NCBI GenBank assembly: GCA_019118985.1
Contig: DWXX01000096.1
Location: 1-38,767 of the forward strand
Origin: Candidatus Faecalibacterium faecipullorum
GTDB taxonomy: Bacteria > Bacillota > Clostridia > Oscillospirales > Ruminococcaceae
Length of the DNA stretch: 38,767 nt
Reading direction: 5' to 3'
Below, piece by piece: positions 10,117 to 18,924 of the stretch. Position 1 is the first letter of the stretch. The number at the start of each line of letters is the position of its first letter. The notes beneath the pieces were generated by a model that was not told the DNA's origin, searched no databases, and worked only from the letters and a program-made list of their open reading frames with translations. The position numbers and the translations under genes were made by a program.

Positions 10117-11894
10117 GTGGGAACACGGACTTTTTCCCTGTGGTGCGCAACCGCTATTTTTACGGCAAACTGCTGACCGTCCGCGACTTTGAGGTCGAGC
10201 AAAACTATCAGCGCAGAAAGACCCAGCTGCTCAGCCGTCTGTCCCTGGGGGCCGGGGTGGTCTGCGGCCTTGGGGTCAGCGCGAGCGACGACACCACCCT
10301 CCTGATCGAAAGCGGCATGGCGCTGGATTACCAGGGCCGCATGGTGGTGGTGGAAGAGCCGCTGCTGCGCAAGCTGCAGATGATCGAAGGGCAGGAGACC
10401 CTGCAGGGGCAGGACAGCGCCTACCTCTGCCTGGGCTACGACGAGACCGACATCGAGCCGGTCAACGCCGTGGGCGCCGACACCGGCGCGAGCCGCCAGT
10501 GCAATATGACCAGCGAGGGGTACCGGCTGTTCTTGACCGCGCAGCCCCCCGAGTTCCGCAGCCTGCTGGAAGCCGGCGGCCACGACAACGTCTCGGTGCT
10601 GTACGCAAGCAAGGAGCTGACGCTGGTGCTGACCGCGCCCGAGGCCGTCTGCGCCGGCGAGGAGTTCACCGTCGAGGTGCTGGTGGTCAAGAACGAGCGC
10701 ACCCCGCCGGTGCAGTTCCGCCTGGAGGGCGAGAGCGCCTTTGTGGACAGCGGCGACGGCCGCATCCGCCTGGAGTTCCGCGAAAGCGCCGAGGAAAAGC
10801 GCCGGGTCTACACCGCGTCCTTCCAGCTCAAGGCGCGGCAGCTGGCCGGGGTGGACAGCCCGCTGTTCCCCACCGGGGGCGAGATCAACCTCGAGCTGGG
10901 CAGCCACAGCTACAAGAACTACATCGAGATCAACACCCGCTGCCACCTGTGCGAAAACCAGGACGAGCTGGAAGAGCGCGGCCAGCGCACCGATAACCTC
11001 GAGCGGCACCTGCGCGGGCGGGACATCCCCATCTATCTGGCAAAGCTGGAGCTGATCCACTCGGCGGGCAGCATGTTCCTGGCGTCGGTGACCAACCTGC
11101 CCTTCCATCAGCGGCTGGGCCGCCAGGGCGGCAAGGCCGGCGGGCAGGAGCTGCAGGCCGTCACCACCTCGGTGCGCAGCCTGGAATACTGGCAGAAGCC
11201 GGACGTCAAGTCGGTCTACCAGCCCTCCACCGGCGCGCTGCACTTCGACTTCGGCATCCCTGCGCCGGAGCAGTATGACTACGCCGTCTCCCACGGGACG
11301 GTGGACCTGACCATGCCCGGCGGGCTGCGGGTGAACAGCAGGGTCTATTCCGACGAGATCGCCCACGGCCTTGGGCCCGGCGCGGTGGATGTGCGGCTGA
11401 GCGTCGAGTTCGCCGACCCGTCCGCCGACGGCGAGACCGCCCTCTACTTCGGCAACAGCGAGATCTTCCGGGGCAAGACCGCCCCCACCACCCCGCCGTG
11501 GGTGGAGGCTGCGGCCCTGGTCTACCCCCAGCGGGGCACCATGCGGATCGGCCTGTGGCTGCACGACATGGTGGAGGGCAACCGCCTGACCGTCCACTAC
11601 TTTGCCCAGAAGCCCGAGCGGGACACCAGCCGCATCCTGGCCCAGCGCCAGGTCAGCCTGACGGTGACCCCCGAGTTCTCCCACGTCAGCCGCCGCGGCA
11701 CCCTGCGGATGCAGGCCGAGGTGGTGGGCAGCGAGGACAAGGGCGTGCAGTGGACCATCAGCGGCGAGGGCGGCGGCTCGATCGACCGCAACGGCGTCTA
11801 TCAGGCGCCCGAGACCCCGGGCACCTATGAGATCGTCGCCACAGCCAGCGCCGATGAGAATGTGCGCGCCAGCGCATTTGTGATCGTAGACTGA
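10113..11894 (+). CDS. CIS-associated baseplate/fibre-like protein with C-terminal Ig-like domain
   Basis: ATGA overlap with gpI-like gene; N-terminal FFPVVRNRYFYGKLLTVRDFEVEQNYQRRKTQLLSRLSLGAGVVCGLGV; C-terminal SLTVTPEFSHVSRRGTLRMQAEVVGSEDKGVQWTISGEGGGSIDRNGVYQAPETPGTYEIVATASAD (BIG2-like). Confidence 0.6.
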   Translation: MSGNTDFFPVVRNRYFYGKLLTVRDFEVEQNYQRRKTQLLSRLSLGAGVVCGLGVSASDDTTLLIESGMALDYQGRMVVVEEPLLRKLQMIEGQETLQGQDSAYLCLGYDETDIEPVNAVGADTGASRQCNMTSEGYRLFLTAQPPEFRSLLEAGGHDNVSVLYASKELTLVLTAPEAVCAGEEFTVEVLVVKNERTPPVQFRLEGESAFVDSGDGRIRLEFRESAEEKRRVYTASFQLKARQLAGVDSPLFPTGGEINLELGSHSYKNYIEINTRCHLCENQDELEERGQRTDNLERHLRGRDIPIYLAKLELIHSAGSMFLASVTNLPFHQRLGRQGGKAGGQELQAVTTSVRSLEYWQKPDVKSVYQPSTGALHFDFGIPAPEQYDYAVSHGTVDLTMPGGLRVNSRVYSDEIAHGLGPGAVDVRLSVEFADPSADGETALYFGNSEIFRGKTAPTTPPWVEAAALVYPQRGTMRIGLWLHDMVEGNRLTVHYFAQKPERDTSRILAQRQVSLTVTPEFSHVSRRGTLRMQAEVVGSEDKGVQWTISGEGGGSIDRNGVYQAPETPGTYEIVATASADENVRASAFVIVD

Positions 11895-11917
11895 ACCAAG
11901 CGGGAGGGGGAACATCC

Positions 11918-12655
11918 ATGAACACGGTGCTGATCCGCGAGCGATACAAGGTGGTGCGGGTGCTGTACAGCGAGCCGGACTATGCCTTTGTGGAAGCGGT
12001 GGACATCCAGGAGCGGGAGACCCCCACCCGTCAGATCAACCTGTACGAGGGGGAGCTGCTGCACCGGTACGGCCGGCTGTGCGCCGGCATCGACCCGGCC
12101 GACTGCCCGGCCTTCCAGGGAATGTTCCTGTGCGGGGACACCCTGGCGGCGGTGTTTGAGGACTGCGGGGGCGAGACCATCGATCAGGTGTTTTACAAGG
12201 GGGACCGGTGGCCCCTGGCCGACCGGCTGGCGTTTGCCGAACTGGTGCTGCACCGCGCGCTGGAAATGGCAAACCTGCCCCCCGAGATCTCCTGCGCGGC
12301 CATGCTGAGCGAAAACCTCTTTGTGGACGCGGAGGAGCGTCGGGTGCGGCTGCGGTATATGCTGCGGCCCCTGCCCGATATGACCGCGCGGGAGCTGCCC
12401 CTGCTGGCCGGGGATCAGGTGAAAAAGATCCTGCCCCGGCGGTGGGACGCCCTGGAGGCGGAGCTGGCGTTCCTGGATGAGCTGGACGCGGGCTGCTTCC
12501 GCGCCATCGTGCCCCTGTACGCCCGGTGGCGGGCTGCCCGGGCCGACATCCAGGCGCAGCAGGAGGAATTTGAGAGCAAGAACATTCTCAGCCGTGCCAT
12601 AGCGCTCATCAAGCTGCGGCTGAAACGATGGAAAAAGCGGAGGGCCCGTCGATGA
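11918..12655 (+). CDS. Pseudokinase-like protein (degenerate Ser/Thr kinase fold), CIS-locus associated
   Basis: Resembles a kinase N-lobe start (ERYKVVRVLYSEPDYAFVEAVDIQ) and catalytic-loop region (LPPEISCAAMLSENLFVDAEERRVRLRYM) without recognisable HRD or DFG aspartates. Confidence 0.45.
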   Translation: MNTVLIRERYKVVRVLYSEPDYAFVEAVDIQERETPTRQINLYEGELLHRYGRLCAGIDPADCPAFQGMFLCGDTLAAVFEDCGGETIDQVFYKGDRWPLADRLAFAELVLHRALEMANLPPEISCAAMLSENLFVDAEERRVRLRYMLRPLPDMTARELPLLAGDQVKKILPRRWDALEAELAFLDELDAGCFRAIVPLYARWRAARADIQAQQEEFESKNILSRAIALIKLRLKRWKKRRARR

Positions 12656-15258
12656 GTGTTGGCAGAAGAATCATCCTTTTCCTCTCGCTGCTGGTGCTGG
12701 CCGTATGCTCGGCGTCGATGCTGGCCGGCCCGGCAGTGTGGGAGTATGCCTCGGTGCTGCGGTACGGCTGGGGGCGTCAGCCCTATGAGGCGGCGGCGGT
12801 GGGCACCGACGGCCTGGCCGCCGCGGCCGGCTGGGACGGCGGCGCGCTGCGGCTGCGGCTGTTCGACCTGGAGGGCCGGGCAGTGGGCAGCTGGGCCGTC
12901 GACCTGCCGCAGGAGGCGGGGGGGACCATCGCGTCCCTCTACCCCTGCCGGGAGAATCTGGTCTATCTGGGGGTGTACAGCCCCGACGCAACCACCCTGT
13001 CGGTCTACCGGCTGACCAGGGCGGGGGGCGCCGAGCTATTATTGGAGCAGGAGTGCCGGGGGGCGTCCGCTGCAGCGCGCAGGGACGGGACCCGGCTATC
13101 GGTGTTTTCTCAGGACGGCAACACGGCCTCCTTCGTGGTGCTGTCTGACGGCTATGCCACCGGCTATACCTGCCCGGTGGCCGACGGCGGCCTGGTGGAG
13201 CTGGGCAGCCAGCCGCTGGGCGGCGCGCGCACCGCGGCGGTGCTGCCCGACGGCAGCCTGGTCCTGGGCGGGCCGGGCGCGCTGACGGTGGACGGGCAGC
13301 AGAACCCCGGCGTCACCGCAAGCCAGCTGCCCGCCCGGCTGACCCGCCGCGGGGTGGGCCTGTACTACATCGACGGGGCGGACCTGGGGGTCTATTACAG
13401 CGATCTGACCAACGCCCATGTGCGGCGGGTGCTGTCGCTGCAGGAGGCTGCGGCGGGCCATCGGGTCAGCAGCGTCTCGCTGACGGCGGACGGCCGCGCT
13501 TTGCTGCTGCTGGACGGCCACACCCTGCTGCTGGCAGGGGAGGAGGGCTCCACATTGCTGGAGGAGCTGCTCTACCCCACGGCTGCCCACTGCGCCTTGA
13601 TGCTGGCGCTGCTGGTGCTGGCCGCGGCGGCTGCGGCGGCGCTGGTGTGGTACCTGCTCTGCGGGCGGCGGCGGTGCTGGGCCCCCATGGCCCTGCAGTG
13701 GGGCTGCCTGCTGGCGGCGCTGGCCCTGGCGGGCGCGCTGGGGCTGCGCTATGGCGTCGAGCTGCCGGCGCAGAGCCGTCAGGCGGAGGAAGAACGCTTC
13801 CGCGTGGTGGACGGCGTGCTGCAGGCGGCGCAGGCGGACAGGGGCTATCAGCCGCTGACCGGCCTTGACAGCCTTTCGGCGGCCGGCACCCTGGCCGACG
13901 AGCAGCTGCCCGGCACCCTTTCGGCGGCGCTGGGCGGCATCTACGGCGGGGCCTACCGGGACGTCACCGTGACGGCGGCGTACTTACAGGACGGGCTGTG
14001 GCGCCTGCCCGACGGCAGCCTGGCCGCCCTCGATTCCGCCTTTGACCCGGCCCTGGCCGAGGCTGCGGCGGCCGGCCCCGCCCGCAGCCAGAGCGGCGAT
14101 GTGTTCCGCTGCTGCTTCCGGCAGGGGGACTGGGCGCTGACCGTCGCCCTGCGGCAGGACGCCGCGCCGGACGCCTTTGCGGCCGGGTGGTGGCTGCTGG
14201 CGGTGGCGGCGCTGGCCATTGTGATCCTGCTGGCGGTGGGCCGTGACGTCCGCCGCCTGACGGCGGCCACCGCCGGCCTGCTGAACGGGGAGGGGCGGCT
14301 GCGCCTTGCCACCGGCGACGAGCTGGCCGGGATGGCCACCACCCTGTCCAGCACGGCCGACGCGCTGGACGCCCAGAGCCGCGCCCGGGACGACCTGGAG
14401 CGGGCTTACCGGCGGTTTGTGCCCGAGCAGCTGCTGACGTTGCTGGGCAAGCAGTCCATCCAGCAGGTGGACAAGAGCACCTTCGTCTCCCGCCGGATGG
14501 CGGTGATGCAGGTACATTTCGCCTTCCCCGAGCCGCTGTACACCCAGCAGGCCAACAGCCGCCTGCTGTTCGACAGCGTCAACCAGGTCATCGAGCGCAC
14601 CTCCAACCTGGCCACCCGGAACGGGGGGACGGTGTTCCACTTCTCCTACGACGGCTACGACGTGGTGATGGAGAACGACAGCCGGAAGGTCATCAGCACG
14701 GCGGTGGCCATCCAGCAGGAGGTGCTTGCCTTCAACGAGGGGCGCGTGCGGGAGGGGATGCCCACCGTCCGCTTCCACATCGCGCTGGATGTGGGGGACG
14801 TGCTGCTGGGCGTCGTCGGCGACAGCGCCCGGATGGAGCCCACCACCATTTCCACCAGCTTCTCGGTGGTGCGGGAGCTGGTCGGCCTGTCCGGCCGGCT
14901 GGAGGCCCGCATCCTCTGCACCGAGTCGGTGATCGACGGCGCGGGCGAGTATGGCAGCCGCTACCTCGGCAAGTGCTGGCTGGACGACGAGGCCATCCGC
15001 GTCTACGAGATCTTCGACGGGGACGACTACAGCGTCCGCAAGAGCAAATCGCAGACGGTCGGCCGCTTCAGCCAGGGGGTGTACGCCCTCTACAGCGGCG
15101 AGACCGCCCAGGCCAAGCGGATCTTCCTGGAGCTGGTCCACAACGACCCCGCCGACGGCGGCGCGCGGTACTACCTGTACCTGGCCGACCGGATGGAGCG
15201 GGACCCCGAGCTCGTCTGCGGCCTCAACCCGCGGCGGGCCGAGCAAAGGAGGAATTGA
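12652..15258 (+). CDS. Multi-pass membrane sensor protein with extracytoplasmic domains, HAMP and degenerate class III nucleotide cyclase domain
   Basis: ATGA overlap with 12655; hydrophobic segments ILFLSLLVLAVCSASML, LMLALLVLAAAAAAALVWYLL, LAALALAGALGL, WWLLAVAALAIVILLAVG; HAMP then YRRFVPEQLLTLLGKQSIQQVDKSTFVSRRMAVMQVHFAFPEPL...VFHFSYDGYDVVM...FHIALDVGDVLLGVVGDSARMEPTTIS. Confidence 0.7.
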   Translation: MSVGRRIILFLSLLVLAVCSASMLAGPAVWEYASVLRYGWGRQPYEAAAVGTDGLAAAAGWDGGALRLRLFDLEGRAVGSWAVDLPQEAGGTIASLYPCRENLVYLGVYSPDATTLSVYRLTRAGGAELLLEQECRGASAAARRDGTRLSVFSQDGNTASFVVLSDGYATGYTCPVADGGLVELGSQPLGGARTAAVLPDGSLVLGGPGALTVDGQQNPGVTASQLPARLTRRGVGLYYIDGADLGVYYSDLTNAHVRRVLSLQEAAAGHRVSSVSLTADGRALLLLDGHTLLLAGEEGSTLLEELLYPTAAHCALMLALLVLAAAAAAALVWYLLCGRRRCWAPMALQWGCLLAALALAGALGLRYGVELPAQSRQAEEERFRVVDGVLQAAQADRGYQPLTGLDSLSAAGTLADEQLPGTLSAALGGIYGGAYRDVTVTAAYLQDGLWRLPDGSLAALDSAFDPALAEAAAAGPARSQSGDVFRCCFRQGDWALTVALRQDAAPDAFAAGWWLLAVAALAIVILLAVGRDVRRLTAATAGLLNGEGRLRLATGDELAGMATTLSSTADALDAQSRARDDLERAYRRFVPEQLLTLLGKQSIQQVDKSTFVSRRMAVMQVHFAFPEPLYTQQANSRLLFDSVNQVIERTSNLATRNGGTVFHFSYDGYDVVMENDSRKVISTAVAIQQEVLAFNEGRVREGMPTVRFHIALDVGDVLLGVVGDSARMEPTTISTSFSVVRELVGLSGRLEARILCTESVIDGAGEYGSRYLGKCWLDDEAIRVYEIFDGDDYSVRKSKSQTVGRFSQGVYALYSGETAQAKRIFLELVHNDPADGGARYYLYLADRMERDPELVCGLNPRRAEQRRN

Positions 15259-15261
15259 GCC

Positions 15262-15684
15262 ATGGCCGTATCACCTCTTGAGCTGCTGCAGCGGCAGGCG
15301 GAAAGCGCCGTCCGCCGCGAAGTCAGCCGGCAGACCGCGCAGGTGCGCCGGCAGCTGAGCCTGGTGGACCAGGTGCGGCAGATGTCCCGCCGGGCGGAGC
15401 AGACGCTGGACGGCGCGGCCCGCTCGGCCGCGGCCAGGCTGACCGGCGCTGATGAGGCGCAGCGCCCCGCGGGGGACCTTGCCCCCGACGACGCCCCCGA
15501 ACAGGAGGGGCCCGTCGTCTGTGCGGACGGCTATGTCCGGCGCTCGCCGGTGCAGCGCTACCGCCGCCCCAAAAACCGCCGGTGGCTGCGCCGGGCGGTG
15601 GGGGTGGCGCTGCTGGCGGTGCTGGCCGTGCTGCTGGCCATGGCCCTGTGGCGCAGCGGGCTGATCCGTATGCGGCTGTTCTGA
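15262..15684 (+). CDS. Small C-terminally membrane-anchored protein (140 aa), unknown function
   Basis: N-terminal charged coiled-coil-like region; C-terminal hydrophobic helix RWLRRAVGVALLAVLAVLLAMALW; no family recognised. Confidence 0.55.
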   Translation: MAVSPLELLQRQAESAVRREVSRQTAQVRRQLSLVDQVRQMSRRAEQTLDGAARSAAARLTGADEAQRPAGDLAPDDAPEQEGPVVCADGYVRRSPVQRYRRPKNRRWLRRAVGVALLAVLAVLLAMALWRSGLIRMRLF

Positions 15685-15755
15685 CAGGGCCCTGAGAGGG
15701 CTGAACGAGAGGGGGCCCCGCCCCGCCGGGAAGCCATGTGGGAGGACGACGTACA

Positions 15756-18700
15756 TTGCTGAACTTTTTTATGAACCAGATGTCCCGCACAGTCGGGGTG
15801 TTTTTCCGGACCATCCGCGCATTTTTCAACCGCAGGATCATGGCGGTGTCGACCTATCTGCGCAGGGTGACCAACTTTTCCCGCCATGCCATGAAGGTGG
15901 CCACCAGCTCGATGCAGACGGTGGCGTCGGCTGTCAAAAAGCCCACCCGGCGGGAGGATTATGTCGAGACGTCGCAGCTGTTCATCGCCAAGTCTTTTCT
16001 GATCAAGATGGCGCTGCTGCTGGCGGCGCTGGGGCTGATCGGCTACTTTCTGGTCTGGCCGTTCATCCTCAGCCACTTTTTCACCGTCCGCTTCTATGTG
16101 CAGGACAGCCGCGTCCCCGACTGGTCGGGGCGGGTGATCGTCTTTTCCGACCCGGAAAAGACTCTCCCCCTCTACGCCGGCCGGCTGGAAGAGGGCGTAT
16201 TGCAGGGGCGCGGCGAGGACTACGATGAAAACGGCCTGCTGGCCTACGAGGGGCAGTTCCTGGACGGCGTCCGCTCGGGGGAGGGCACGGCCTATGAGGA
16301 CGGCGTCCTCTGCTATGAGGGGCAGTTCGCCGGCGGCCTGTACGAGGGGCGCGGGCGGCGCTACCAGGACGGCGCCCTTGCCTACGAGGGCAGCTTTGCC
16401 GCCGGCGTGGCCAGCGGCGAGGGGGTAGCCTACTACCCCAACGGGCAGGAAGCCTACCGCGGCCAGTTTGCAAACGACCTCTACGAGGGGCAGGGCGCCG
16501 CCTACACCGAGGCGGGGGACAAGCTCTACGAGGGCAGCTTTGCCCGGGGGCTGTACAACGGCAGCGGCCGGCTGTACCTGGGCGACAACCAGTGGATCAC
16601 CGCCGAGTTCCAGGACGGGCAGCCCGCCGGCGTGGTGCAGTGGTACAAGGGCGGCCGCCTCTATTATGAGGGCGAGTGGGCCGACGGGCGGCCCCAGGGC
16701 TACGGCGCGCTCTACAACAAGGCGGGGGAGACAGTCTATCAGGGCCAGTTCAGCCGCGGTACCCTGGACGGCGGCTGGCTGCTGAGCCTGCCGGTGGAGG
16801 AGCTGCGCGCCGCCCTCGGGGCAGAGGCGGCCACCACCGTCAGCGCGGACGGCGGCTTTTTGATCGAGGGCAGGACCCTCGGGCTGACCGCCCTGTGCTC
16901 CTTCCAGACCGAAGAGGAGGAGAGCGCCGTCTACGCCGTCTACCTGACCGCCCCGCGGGAGGCCGGCTGGGCTGGGCTGCTGCCGGGCGACGAGGCGAGC
17001 CTGCCCGAGTGGCCGGCGGGGGCGGTGCAGCAGCGCGGCAGCGCGAGCTTTGCCCCCCTCGATACCATGAACCTTGCCCCCGGGGTGTACCAGGCCCTGG
17101 CGGTGAGCTGTGAGAACTACGAAGCCACCTGCCTCTACGATGAAAACGGCGACGCCGTCCTGCTGGGATGGCGGGCGCAGGGCGCGGCCCCCGGCCTGCT
17201 CGACCTGACCGCCCTGGCGGACAGCGCCGGCGCCGGCAGCGACGGGCAGATGGCGGCCTTCCTGGCGTCGCTGGACCTGGGCGAAGGCAGCGCCGCCGAC
17301 GCGGCCGCCGAGAACCCCTACTACGGCAAGAAAGACCCGGCCGAGGCCCTGGCCTTCTGCACCACGGTGGACCAGGCGGAAAGCCTGATCGACGCCATGC
17401 TGCTCTACTGGGAGAACGCCGAGCGCCAGGTGGCCCTGGAAGAAAACCTGACCCGCGCCCGCGAGCTGCTGGCCGACGCCGAGAGCAGCCAGGCCATGGC
17501 GGCCGCCGACGAGGAGGCGCTGGCCGCCCTCGAGGACGAGGTCACCGAGCTGGAAGGCGGGGTGCAGTCCTGCCAGGCGCAGCGGTCGCTGGCCATGCTG
17601 CAGGGCCAGGCCGCCGGCATCGACGATATTTCGGCCTATGCCCTCGACCAGCTGCTGCTCTGCTTTGACCCGTCGGTGACCGACAGCAGTCTGTTTGCCC
17701 AGGCGGCCACCGCCTACGCCCAGTCCACCCAGCGGGACACCACCGAAGCCCGGCTGGCCGGCATGACCTCGGTGGTCAACCTGACCGAGGACTACACCCA
17801 GGTGCAGACGGCGGTCAGCCGGTACGAGACGGCCCAGGCCAACGCCCAGACCGCCGCGGCCGGCTACGCCACCGGCAATCTGGACAAGGCCGGCTGGTAC
17901 GACGCCCTCTCGGCCCAGGCGGACGCCCGCAGCGCGGTCTGCGCGGCGCTGGCAGCCTTCGGGCGGGAGGCCAACCGTTTGAACACCCTCACCGGCGGGT
18001 GGGTGGCCACCAACTACGGGTGGTACACCGACCAGCTGGAGCCCCTCTTCCTGGCGGCGGCCGAGTCGGACGCCGCAGCCGAGGCCGAACAGGCCGCCGG
18101 CGTCTGGTGGGGGCAGAAGGCCATCCAGACCGTGGTCGGCTGGTTCGTGGACGACGAGGGCAACCCCTTCTATGGCGAAGCGGACCTGACCGAGGCCGTC
18201 GCCGGCCGCAAGAAGGCCGACAAGGCGGTCGAGGTACTGGACATCGCCTTTGCCTACTGGGAGCTGGCCGAGCGCCAGGCCGCCCTCGAAGAAGAACTGG
18301 ACCGCACCCGCGAGCTGCTGGACGAAAGCTCGTCCGACGCGCTGCAGGCCCACGCCGACGCCCTGCGCCAGGAGATCCGCAGCTGCCAGAGCCACCGGCT
18401 GCTGCTGGACGTGCAGGCCAAGACGGCGGGCGTGCTGGACATTGCCAAGTATGACCTGGGCGAGGCGCTGCTCTACTTTGACCCGGCGCTGCTGAACAGC
18501 ACCGAGCTGGCCCAGGCGGCCACCGAGTACGCCCTCGCCGCCGGCGATACGCCCGCCGCCGCCCGCGACAGCCTGATGGCGTCGCTGGCAAACCTGGTGG
18601 GCGACTACAGCCAGGCTGCCGACGCGCAGCGCCGCTGCACCGCCGCCGAAGAGGCCGCGGCCGCCGCCCGGGAGGCTTACGCCGCCGGCGCCGGCGCCAA

Positions 18701-18881
18701 GGCCGACTGGTACGCGGCCCTGTCCGACCTGACCGCCGCGCAGCAGGACCTCTACGCCGCCCTGGCCGCCTTTGGCCGGGAGGCCAACCAGATCAACGCC
18801 GTCACCGGCGGCTGGCTGAGCGCCAACTTCGGCTGGTACGGCGACGCCCTGACCCCCCTCTTTGAGGCGGAAATGGAGTGA
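15756..18881 (+). CDS. Membrane-anchored MORN-repeat protein with two tandem coiled-coil C-terminal repeats
   Basis: TM helix FLIKMALLLAALGLIGYFLVWPFI; MORN repeats (YEGQFLDGVRSGEGTAYEDGVLCYEGQFAGGLYEGRGRRY...YEGSFARGLYNGSGRLY); duplicated C-terminal module; TTG start after GGGAGGACG (the track GTG at 15738 overlaps the RBS). Confidence 0.75.
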   Translation: MLNFFMNQMSRTVGVFFRTIRAFFNRRIMAVSTYLRRVTNFSRHAMKVATSSMQTVASAVKKPTRREDYVETSQLFIAKSFLIKMALLLAALGLIGYFLVWPFILSHFFTVRFYVQDSRVPDWSGRVIVFSDPEKTLPLYAGRLEEGVLQGRGEDYDENGLLAYEGQFLDGVRSGEGTAYEDGVLCYEGQFAGGLYEGRGRRYQDGALAYEGSFAAGVASGEGVAYYPNGQEAYRGQFANDLYEGQGAAYTEAGDKLYEGSFARGLYNGSGRLYLGDNQWITAEFQDGQPAGVVQWYKGGRLYYEGEWADGRPQGYGALYNKAGETVYQGQFSRGTLDGGWLLSLPVEELRAALGAEAATTVSADGGFLIEGRTLGLTALCSFQTEEEESAVYAVYLTAPREAGWAGLLPGDEASLPEWPAGAVQQRGSASFAPLDTMNLAPGVYQALAVSCENYEATCLYDENGDAVLLGWRAQGAAPGLLDLTALADSAGAGSDGQMAAFLASLDLGEGSAADAAAENPYYGKKDPAEALAFCTTVDQAESLIDAMLLYWENAERQVALEENLTRARELLADAESSQAMAAADEEALAALEDEVTELEGGVQSCQAQRSLAMLQGQAAGIDDISAYALDQLLLCFDPSVTDSSLFAQAATAYAQSTQRDTTEARLAGMTSVVNLTEDYTQVQTAVSRYETAQANAQTAAAGYATGNLDKAGWYDALSAQADARSAVCAALAAFGREANRLNTLTGGWVATNYGWYTDQLEPLFLAAAESDAAAEAEQAAGVWWGQKAIQTVVGWFVDDEGNPFYGEADLTEAVAGRKKADKAVEVLDIAFAYWELAERQAALEEELDRTRELLDESSSDALQAHADALRQEIRSCQSHRLLLDVQAKTAGVLDIAKYDLGEALLYFDPALLNSTELAQAATEYALAAGDTPAAARDSLMASLANLVGDYSQAADAQRRCTAAEEAAAAAREAYAAGAGAKADWYAALSDLTAAQQDLYAALAAFGREANQINAVTGGWLSANFGWYGDALTPLFEAEME

Positions 18882-18924
18882 GCGCCCGGCCCGCGCCGCC
18901 GGCTGACATCGAAAGGAGCACCCA

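Noticed and set aside
16225-16790. Nucleotide repeat array in the MORN gene
   Set aside because: Periodicity is explained by protein-level MORN repeats
15558-18395. 945-aa minus-strand ORF
   Set aside because: Antisense shadow of the MORN protein gene; no RBS or recognisable domain
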